Part shown: one piece after another, positions 58,261 to 64,000 of the stretch
How the letters are laid out: each line of letters begins with the position of its first letter
Numbering within the stretch: position 1 is the stretch's first letter
Notes under the pieces: model-generated
Told to the model about the DNA's origin: nothing
The model's database searches: none
Seen by the model: the letters and a program-made list of their open reading frames with translations, nothing else
Position numbers and translations under genes: made by a program
NCBI RefSeq assembly: GCF_001083785.1
Contig: NZ_LAVL01000022.1
Location: 24,627-88,626 of the forward strand
Reading direction: 5' to 3'
DNA: 64,000 nucleotides
Source of the DNA: Nonomuraea sp. SBT364
GTDB taxonomy: Bacteria > Actinomycetota > Actinomycetes > Streptosporangiales > Streptosporangiaceae

Positions 58261-59681
58261 AGTCCGCCGCCGCCCTTGCGGCTGCCGGAGTTGAGCACGC
58301 CCTGCTGCTCCTTGGCGATGTCGTCGAGCGCATCCTTCGGCTTCTTCGCGCCGTTGAGAGCCGCGTTCACGTTGGTGTTCTCAATGTCGACGAGGCGCGC
58401 GTACTCGGGCACGTTCCACATGTCCCGCATCCGCGGAACCGAGTCGGTGTACACCTGGTTGAACGGCTGGGCATCGAGGAACTCGGGCGACTCCAGGGCG
58501 TCCGTACGCGATGGCACGCCACCAGCGGCGGCCCACTTCTTCTGGATGTCAGCCTGCTCGAACCACTTCATGAAGTTCAGGGCCTCCGCCTGGTTCGGCT
58601 TGGCGGAGTAGGCCGACACGTGCATCCCCATGCCGCCGAGAGGCACCAGGTTCGTCTTCTGGCTCGGCAGGGTGGCGAAACCCAGCTTGTCGAGAATCTG
58701 CTCCCGCGAGGTGCCGAGCGTCGACTGCTTCGGGTCAAGCAGGCCGCCGCTCGCGGCGATCCAGTTGAACGCGATGCATGCCTTGCCCTGGGCGACCGCC
58801 GCGTTCACCTCGTCGATGAACCAGTTGCCGGAGCCCTTGGCGGTCAGCGGCTTCATCTTGTTGACCAGGACGTCCATCGCCTCCTGGCCCGCAGCGTCGT
58901 TGAGGACGCCCTCGATCTTGCGTGTCTTGGGGTCCCAGAGGTTGCCGCCGTAGACGCCGTTGACCGTGTTGTAGGTTACGGCCGCGGCGTCGGAGCCGTT
59001 GGCCTGGTGGAAAGCCAGCCCGCTGACGCCGGGGTGGTCCGCCTGGCACTTCTCGGCGACTGAGATCATCTCGTCCCAGGTCCGCGGCGGCTTGTCGCCG
59101 ATCAGGTCCTTGCGGTAGATCATCGTCCACGTGTCGCCGAGCAGCGGCAGTCCGTACAGGCTGGCGTTTTCGTCGCGCTTCCCGGTCTCCGCCTGGGGGA
59201 ACTGGCCGTAGGCCGCCAGGAGGTACGGGTCGTAGGCCTTGACGTCGATGTTCTTCTTGACGAAGTCGGTGAGGTCGAGGATGTTGCCGTTCGTCACGGC
59301 CTCGCCGATGTGTTGCGAGTCCAGGATCGGGATGTCGAAGTCGGTCTTGTGCGCTGCGAACTGGGTGAACATCGCGTCGTGCCAGTTCGCGTTCGGCACG
59401 GTGTTGACCTTGACGGTCACGTTCGGCCGCTCCTTGGCGTACTCCGCGTTCGCGAAGGCTTCCAGCGCGTGGGCGGGGGGCCAGTCGAACCAGATGAAGC
59501 TGAGGGTCAGCGGGTCCTTGGTGAGCTCCGGGATGGTCGCCGGCGCCTTGGGGGCGCTCGCGTTCGCGCCGTCGTCCTGGCCGCAAGCCGCCATGGTCGT
59601 GGCCACCAACATGGCCGCCGTCGCCAGTCGCACCTTTCGACGGGGAACGGGCAGTCGTCCTGTTCGCTTTGGATACCGCAT
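58257..59681 (-). CDS. Extracellular solute-binding lipoprotein, family 1
   Basis: 474 residues. Lipoprotein signal: basic start (MRYPKRTGRLPVPRRKVRLA), hydrophobic core TAAMLVATTMAAC with lipobox A-A-C (Cys33), then a charged Ala/Asp linker. The mature part has the SBP_bac_1 landmarks (PLTLSFIWFDWPPAHALEAF, YGLPLLGDTWTMIYRKDLIG, AIGKACIAFN-like AVAQGKACIAFNWIAASGGL, NQAEALNFMKWFEQADIQKK). Tethered outside the membrane, it captures the substrate for the two permeases. First gene of the leftward transport operon; the GntR gene is divergent, 317 bases away. The ligand is unknown: sugar, polyol or a glycoside by family. Confidence 0.93.
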   Translation of the reverse strand: MRYPKRTGRLPVPRRKVRLATAAMLVATTMAACGQDDGANASAPKAPATIPELTKDPLTLSFIWFDWPPAHALEAFANAEYAKERPNVTVKVNTVPNANWHDAMFTQFAAHKTDFDIPILDSQHIGEAVTNGNILDLTDFVKKNIDVKAYDPYLLAAYGQFPQAETGKRDENASLYGLPLLGDTWTMIYRKDLIGDKPPRTWDEMISVAEKCQADHPGVSGLAFHQANGSDAAAVTYNTVNGVYGGNLWDPKTRKIEGVLNDAAGQEAMDVLVNKMKPLTAKGSGNWFIDEVNAAVAQGKACIAFNWIAASGGLLDPKQSTLGTSREQILDKLGFATLPSQKTNLVPLGGMGMHVSAYSAKPNQAEALNFMKWFEQADIQKKWAAAGGVPSRTDALESPEFLDAQPFNQVYTDSVPRMRDMWNVPEYARLVDIENTNVNAALNGAKKPKDALDDIAKEQQGVLNSGSRKGGGGL

Positions 59682-59998
59682 CTTCTTGCCTGCTTTCTGG
59701 GTGGGGACCTCTGGAGCCTTGCTGCGTGCTTCGCCGAGCAGTTGCTGGGGCTTCAAGCAGTCGAGAAGTTCTTCGGTCCTTCGCGGCCCGGTGGCGAACC
59801 GGGCAGGACGTCGAGCATGCTCATAGGAGCTCCAACTGATCGAAGCGGAGCGATGATGGGCGGTTCCCCCCGAGGAGTGAAGGATGGCCAGCATCCGCCA
59901 CCTTTCCTATATGATCCGGGTGGGAGCGTCAACATCCCGCAGCATTGCGACCGATGTCAACCGATTCCCGAAGACCCAAGAAAGGACCTCACCTCCCG
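59682..59998. promoter_or_regulatory. Divergent control region between transport operon and GntR gene
   Basis: 317 bases without a gene. Its one A+T-rich patch (CCTATATGATCC at about 59908-59919) could hold the promoter. I see no long palindrome of the T-x-G-T-x(N)-A-C-x-A form bound by FCD-type GntR proteins. Confidence 0.4.
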
Positions 59999-60742
59999 AT
60001 GGACGACGAAGCGATGATCGCGCCGCGCCGTGGGGCCATGACGGACGGAGTGCCGCCGGGAAGATCTCGCGGCCGGCTGGCCGACGAGGTGTACGACACG
60101 CTGCTCGGACAGCTGATGTCGCTACGGATCGAGCCTGGCTCCCGCGTCACGATCGACGCCCTGGCGCGAGAGCTGGGGGTCTCGCAGACGCCGATCCGAG
60201 ACGCTCTGAACCGCATGGAGGCCGAGGGCCTGGTCGTGCGGGTGCCCCATGCCGGCTATCACATCCCCCCTCAAATCACCCGTCAGCGATTCGAGGACAT
60301 GCTTGAGCTGCGCCTGCTCCTTGAGCCGGCGGCGGCGCGCAGATCCGCCGAACGCGCATCCTTGCAGCAGGTGGCGGGCCTGCGACGAATGCTGGAGGAG
60401 ATGGCGGAGCTGGAGGGGGGCGGCGGGCTCATGGCCTATGGCGCCTTCGGGCTGCGCGACGCCGCCTTTCACGATCTCGTCGCCCTGAGCGCGGAGAACC
60501 AGGTCATCCGCGAAGCGCTCGCTCGCCTGCACACGCACGTGCACCTGTTCCGGCTTGCCCACGACACCCAGGTCACTCACTTGGCCATGGCCGAGCACGA
60601 AGAAATCCTGGCCGCGATCGCCGCGCGTGACCCCGACGCCGCCGCCTATGCCATGCGCCGGCACATCCTGCGGTCCGGCGAGCGGTTCCGGCGATTGTTC
60701 GACGAGCGCAGGGGCGCGGACGAAATGGCGGCGGAGGCTTGA
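59999..60742 (+). CDS. GntR family regulator with FCD ligand domain
   Basis: 247 residues from ATG 59999. Winged HTH: LADEVYDTLLGQLMSLRIEP, GSRVTIDALARELGVSQTPI, RDALNRMEAEGLVVRVPHAG. The FCD domain follows (LELRLLLEPAAARRSAERAS, FHDLVALSAENQVIREALAR), with metal/ligand His in AFHDLV, AEHEEIL and MRRHI, the usual zinc-type triad. FCD regulators respond to organic acids or sugar acids and mostly repress uptake operons. Divergent from the ABC operon, hence its likely controller; it may also drive the two enzymes downstream. ATGs upstream (59945) and downstream exist. Confidence 0.93.
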   Translation: MDDEAMIAPRRGAMTDGVPPGRSRGRLADEVYDTLLGQLMSLRIEPGSRVTIDALARELGVSQTPIRDALNRMEAEGLVVRVPHAGYHIPPQITRQRFEDMLELRLLLEPAAARRSAERASLQQVAGLRRMLEEMAELEGGGGLMAYGAFGLRDAAFHDLVALSAENQVIREALARLHTHVHLFRLAHDTQVTHLAMAEHEEILAAIAARDPDAAAYAMRRHILRSGERFRRLFDERRGADEMAAEA

Positions 60743-60833
60743 CGGGCGGGGCCGGGCCGGGGAATGCTCTGAATCGTATTGGATCGGATCGGATCGTATC
60801 CACCTCACCCGCCTCAGATGCGAGGAGAAGCAG

Positions 60834-61403
60834 GTGCCCAGAGCGCTGCTCCTGACCGGCGACGCCGCCGAGGAGCTCGACACCATGTATCCCTACTATC
60901 GCGTACAGGAGGGCGGCTGGGACGTCGACGTCTCGTCACGGACGATGCGTGACATTCAGCTGGTCATCCACGAGTTCGACCCCAACTCCGACGCCTATGT
61001 GGAGAAGAACGGCCGCAAGCTGCCGGTCGACGTGCCCTGGGCCGAGGTCGACGTCGAGCGCTATGACGCCCTCATCATCCCTGGTGGACGTGCCCCCGAG
61101 TGGATCCGGGTCGACGCCGACGTCAGGCGCATCACCGAGCACTTCTTCGCGCGCAACCTCCCGATCGCGCTGGTGTGCCACGGCGCGCAGGTGCCGGCGG
61201 TGTACGGGCTGCTGAAGGGTCGCAAGACGGCGTGCTTCCCTCCCATCACCGGTGACATGGAGAACGCGGGCGCGACGGTCATCGACGCTCCCGACGTCGT
61301 GGACGGCAACCTCGTCTCCTGCCGGGGGTGGCCCGACATGCCGCAATTCGGCAGGGCGATGATGGAGGTCTTCTCGAAGTCCGTCAACTCCGCATCGGCA
61401 TGA
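60834..61403 (+). CDS. DJ-1/PfpI family protein
   Basis: 189 residues from a GTG with GAGGAGAAG upstream. Flavodoxin-like fold with nucleophile elbow ALVCHGAQVPA (Cys115, His116) and ERYDALIIPGGRAPEWIRVD, the G-G-x-x-P-E motif. This is the PfpI/YhbO branch (glyoxalase III, chaperone or peptidase-like). Close relatives include isocyanide hydratase and ThiJ-like proteins in catabolic clusters. It is placed 30 to 90 bases from both neighbours and co-oriented with GntR and the hydrolase, so probably one operon. Confidence 0.9.
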   Translation: MPRALLLTGDAAEELDTMYPYYRVQEGGWDVDVSSRTMRDIQLVIHEFDPNSDAYVEKNGRKLPVDVPWAEVDVERYDALIIPGGRAPEWIRVDADVRRITEHFFARNLPIALVCHGAQVPAVYGLLKGRKTACFPPITGDMENAGATVIDAPDVVDGNLVSCRGWPDMPQFGRAMMEVFSKSVNSASA

Positions 61404-61422
61404 GCGCACCCGGCCTGACCCG

Positions 61423-62244
61423 GTGACGGCTTTTCGGACCGTCACAGTCGACGGCTCCCCCGTCCACGTCCTGGAGAGCGGCACCGGGCCCGCGGTGCTG
61501 ATGCTGCACGGCTCCGGACCCGGTACGACCGGATCCGGCGCCTGGGCGACGACGGCCCGGGCGCTGGGCACGTCCTGGCGCCTGGTGGCTCCTGACCAGG
61601 CGGGGTTCGGCCGTACACCGATCCCGGCGGGCTCCAGGGGTGGGCTCCGGCTGTGGACGGAGCAGGCCGCGGGCCTGATGGACGCTCTCGGCGTCGAGCA
61701 CTACGCCGTGGCGGGCCACTCCATGGGCGGTGCCGTGGCGCTGGCGTTGGCGGCCGCGCGTCCCCGGCAGGTCACCCGTGTCGTGGCGGTCTCCACGATG
61801 GGCGCACCCGGGGCGCCGCTGTCCGCGGAGCTCGACGCGATCTGGGCCGCTCCCGCCGGCCTGCCCGGGGCACGGGACATGTTGAGTCGCCTCGTCCTCG
61901 ATCAAGCCCTCGTGACCGAGTCGGCCGTCGCCGCCCGTGCAGCCGCGATGCGAGCGGGGGCGGCCGCATTCGCGTCGTTGTTCCCTCCGCCCAGGGCGCG
62001 CTGGGCCGACGATCTCACCCTCTCTGCGCAGACGCTGGCAAGGGTCCGCGCACCCGTGCTGCTCGTCCATGGCGCCGAGGACCGAGTCACCCCGCTCGGG
62101 ACGGCAGCCCTGCCCCTGCTCGAACACCTGGCCGATGTCCGTCTGCACGTGCTCGGCCGATGCGGGCACGTGCCGGCGCTCGAGCACCCGCACGACTTCG
62201 GGCGCCTCCTGTCGTGCTTCCTCGGCCGGGAACGAGGTCACTGA
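61423..62244 (+). CDS. Alpha/beta hydrolase (MhpC-like)
   Basis: 273 residues from GTG 61423, 19 bases after the PfpI stop. Oxyanion-hole motif LMLHGSGPGTTG, nucleophile GHSMGG (VAGHSMGGAVALAL), acid HGAEDRVTP and base GRCGHVPALEH complete the triad. The H-G-S-G-P-G sequence is typical of meta-cleavage product (C-C bond) hydrolases of the MhpC/HsaD/BphD type, which cleave hydroxymuconic semialdehydes. Together with the Fe-ADH/maleylacetate reductase-like and semialdehyde dehydrogenase genes this hints at catabolism of an oxidised ring or dicarbonyl, but no ring-cleaving dioxygenase is present here. Confidence 0.9.
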   Translation: MTAFRTVTVDGSPVHVLESGTGPAVLMLHGSGPGTTGSGAWATTARALGTSWRLVAPDQAGFGRTPIPAGSRGGLRLWTEQAAGLMDALGVEHYAVAGHSMGGAVALALAAARPRQVTRVVAVSTMGAPGAPLSAELDAIWAAPAGLPGARDMLSRLVLDQALVTESAVAARAAAMRAGAAAFASLFPPPRARWADDLTLSAQTLARVRAPVLLVHGAEDRVTPLGTAALPLLEHLADVRLHVLGRCGHVPALEHPHDFGRLLSCFLGRERGH

Positions 62245-62677
62245 TGGTGAAGCCGGCTTGATCCGCGCAGAAGCGGGCCATGGGCGCCGTCGGAGCCGGC
62301 ATGGACGGTGTGGATCTCCTCGGCCAGTGCCTGGTCGGCCGCCTCACACGCGGCACGGGCCCCGGCGCCCTCTGCACAGGATGAAACGGACCGTCGCCCG
62401 TGACGACGGGCCACGGTCCGCGCCTCGGCCAGGATCAGGTACGGGTCGGGGGGGCGAGGTGCAGCGGAACGAATACGTACGCCAAGCCTGTTCTCGCAGG
62501 TCACCTGTGGCGGTTGAAGGCGGGATCTACCGAACATGACGATCACCCGCTCGGAGGCGCGTGGCTGGGCGGCCAGGGTCACTGTCTGCGCGGCCGCCTG
62601 GTCGTGGCCGTGGCGCAGCTCGTGGTAGATCGCCTGGATCATCAGCAGCTCGGCCGGCCCAGGTCCGCGTCACCAGC
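62245..62677 (-). other. Degraded transposase scraps ahead of the IS3 element
   Basis: No intact gene. On the minus strand near 62245-62350, AACEAADQALAEEIHTVHAG and SDGAHG resemble the I-R-x-x-H-x-x-S-D-G-x-Y-G region of IS3-family OrfB, with the following motif already destroyed. The rest has no recognisable coding. This suggests an older insertion at the same place. Confidence 0.35.
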
Positions 62678-62737
62678 GGGTCTTTCCCCTTGAACGTGGA
62701 CACCTCGGAGACTGGATCTTGAGGTCCAGGGGAAGAG

Positions 62738-63082
62738 ATGTCCCTGATGGTGATGAAGAACTACCCGCCCGAGTTTAAGGCCGACGCGGTGGCGTTGGTG
62801 CTGTCGAGGCCGGACCGGACGATCACGTCGATCGCGCGTGATCTCGGGGTCAGCCGCGAGACGCTGCGGGTCTGGGTACGCGCAGCACAGGCCCGGAGCG
62901 AGGGCGGGCACGTGGCCGGCGGAGCCACGGCTGGCAAGGACACCTCGGCCGGGCCCGTACCCTCGGACGACGTGCTGGAAGAGGAGAACAAGCAGCTCAA
63001 GGCGCGAATCCGGGAGCTGGAGCAAGAGCGGGACATTCTGCGCAAGGCGGCCAAGCTTTTCGCGGGCGAGACAAACTGGTGA
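62738..63082 (+). CDS. IS3 family transposase OrfA (HTH, leucine zipper)
   Basis: 114 residues. HTH: YPPEFKADAVALVLSRPDRT, SIARDLGVSRETLRVWVRAA. The coiled-coil/leucine-zipper at the end (LEEENKQLKARIRELEQERD, ILRKAAKLFAGETNW) is as in IS3/IS911 OrfA. It is the DNA-binding part that combines with OrfB. Start at ATG 62738, with two more in-frame ATGs within six codons. The TGA (63080-63082) overlaps the GTG start of orfB. Confidence 0.93.
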   Translation: MSLMVMKNYPPEFKADAVALVLSRPDRTITSIARDLGVSRETLRVWVRAAQARSEGGHVAGGATAGKDTSAGPVPSDDVLEEENKQLKARIRELEQERDILRKAAKLFAGETNW

Positions 63083-63969
63083 ACCGCTTCCAGTTTGTTG
63101 AGGATCACAAGGCGCTCTACGGGGTGAAGCGGTTGTGCCGGGTGCTGCAGGTGTCACGCTCGGGCTTCTACCGATGGCTGAAGGGCGCGGCGGCGCGGCT
63201 GGCCCGCCGCCAGGCCGACGCGCAGTTGGCCGAGCGGGTGCGGCGGATCCATGCCGAGCATGACGGCACCTACGGCTCGCCCCGGGTGACGGCCGAGCTG
63301 CGCGCGGCCGGGATGATGGTCAACCACAAGCGGGTGGAGCGGGTGATGCGCGAGCACTGCATCGCCGGCTTGCGGCTGCGCAAGAAGGTCCGCACCACGG
63401 TCCCGGAACCGGACGCGGCGCCGGTGCCGGACCTGATCCAGCGTGACTTCACCGCCGGGCGGCCGAACACCCGCTACGCCGGCGACATCACCTACCTGCC
63501 CATCGGCGGTGGCCGGTTCCTCTACCTGGCCACCGTGGTGGACCTGTGCTCGCGGCGGCTGGCCGGTTGGTCGATCGCCGATCATATGCGCGCCGAGCTC
63601 GTCGTCGATGCGCTGCAGGCCGCGGCGCAGACCCGGGGCGGCCGTCTGGACGGCGCGGTGTTTCACAGCGACAACGGGGCGCAGTACTGCTCGCGGGAGT
63701 TCGCGCGGACCTGCCGCCGGCTCGGCGTCACCCGCTCGCGCGGTGCGGTCGGCACCAGCGCCGACAACGCCGCGGCCGAGTCCTTCAACGCGAGTCTGAA
63801 ACGCGAGACACTGCAGGGTGCGCGCCACTGGCCCGACGCCCGCACCGCCCGCCTGGCCGTCTTCCGCTGGATCACCCGCTACAACACGATCCGGCGGCAC
63901 TCCCGGCTCGGCCAGCTCAGCCCGATCGACTATGAGAAGACGACAGATAGCCTGAGGTCTGCCGCCTGA
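63079..63969 (+). CDS. IS3 family transposase OrfB (DDE integrase)
   Basis: 296 residues. N-terminal HTH_21 (LCRVLQVSRSGFYRWLKGAA, IHAEHDGTYGSPRVTAELRA) and a complete rve catalytic core: Asp in YAGDITYLPIGGGRFLYLAT, Asp in FHSDNGAQYCSREFA, Glu in NAAAESFNASLKRETLQGAR; ending NTIRRHSRLGQLSPIDYEKT. Expressed either from the overlapping GTG or by -1 frameshifting on orfA, the usual IS3 mode. I did not find an unambiguous A-rich slippery site at the overlap, so reinitiation (GTGA overlap) is possible. Confidence 0.94.
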   Translation: MNRFQFVEDHKALYGVKRLCRVLQVSRSGFYRWLKGAAARLARRQADAQLAERVRRIHAEHDGTYGSPRVTAELRAAGMMVNHKRVERVMREHCIAGLRLRKKVRTTVPEPDAAPVPDLIQRDFTAGRPNTRYAGDITYLPIGGGRFLYLATVVDLCSRRLAGWSIADHMRAELVVDALQAAAQTRGGRLDGAVFHSDNGAQYCSREFARTCRRLGVTRSRGAVGTSADNAAAESFNASLKRETLQGARHWPDARTARLAVFRWITRYNTIRRHSRLGQLSPIDYEKTTDSLRSAA

Positions 63970-64000
63970 AATCGGTGTCCTCGTTCGAGGGGGAAGCCCC

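Larger units (their letters stand above)
62678..64000 (+). mobile_element. IS3-family insertion sequence, apparently complete
   Basis: Left end GGGTCTTTCCCCTTGAACG... (62678-62704) and right end (63974-64000) form 27-bp imperfect inverted repeats: 23 of 27 positions match when the right end is reverse-complemented. Between them are orfA and orfB. The right repeat reaches the last base of the window, so the exact outer boundary and target duplication cannot be checked. Inserted downstream of the alpha/beta hydrolase gene. Confidence 0.85.

Noticed and set aside
60771..60800. Short GGATC tandem repeat before the PfpI gene
   Set aside because: Only three imperfect copies; no more than a minor simple repeat and not obviously regulatory.
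1..64000. CRISPR arrays, tRNA and rRNA genes
   Set aside because: No regularly spaced repeats and no cloverleaf or rRNA-like sequence was seen when reading both strands by eye; a covariance-model scan would be decisive for tRNAs.

Overview
High-G+C actinobacterial chromosome segment with no rRNA, tRNA or CRISPR that I can see. The codon use, the dense ECF sigma factors, a CU044_5270-type sigma partner, a DUF6236 protein and MmyB-type XRE and WYL regulators suggest the order Streptosporangiales (Nonomuraea-like); this taxonomic placement is inference.

Layout. 0-31 kb is a mosaic of small regulator/target modules. A DUF2089 - small membrane protein - SHOCT-like protein - ABC-2 exporter operon is followed by: a lone type-1 binding protein; VOC plus ECF sigma; serine hydrolase versus MerR; a frameshifted epimerase; sigma plus CU044_5270 protein; WYL regulator versus RidA; an ECF41 sigma factor beside a decayed FAD oxidoreductase; flavodoxin-like quinone reductase versus XRE; MATE exporter; Gfo/Idh/MocA oxidoreductase versus TetR; SigG-like sigma; DHFR-like protein; two further TetR/target pairs with clear palindromic operators; and an M29/NicX-like protein divergent from a cytochrome P450.

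31-51 kb is an accessory graveyard. It opens with an intact fulvocin C-related bacteriocin precursor. This is followed by a mosaic of IS3, IS30 and IS110 transposase stubs, a Tn3 transposase with an internal deletion, a lower-G+C DUF6236 gene closed by a very strong hairpin, and a Tn3/integrase chimera. An intact ABC exporter flanked by its NarL/histidine-kinase pair and a second ECF41 operon (epimerase, membrane protein, P450) are embedded here. After them come a broken HTH/binding-protein fusion, an integrase tail and a frameshifted cysteine-rich gene.

51-62 kb is a coherent catabolic cluster. An Fe-dependent alcohol dehydrogenase or maleylacetate reductase and a succinate-semialdehyde dehydrogenase lie next to a carbohydrate-type ABC importer. 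The importer has two different ATPases, one of which has lost the H-loop histidine, plus two permeases and a lipoprotein. A divergent GntR/FCD regulator is followed by a DJ-1/PfpI protein and an alpha/beta hydrolase. The window ends with an apparently complete IS3-type element whose 27-bp imperfect inverted repeats can be read at both ends.

Five ECF sigma factors lie within 43 kb. At least nine genes are visibly broken. No wholly new defence or biosynthetic system stands out; the strongest leads are the fulvocin-like precursor, the asymmetric ATPase pair, the two ECF41 modules and the conserved four-part exporter operon.
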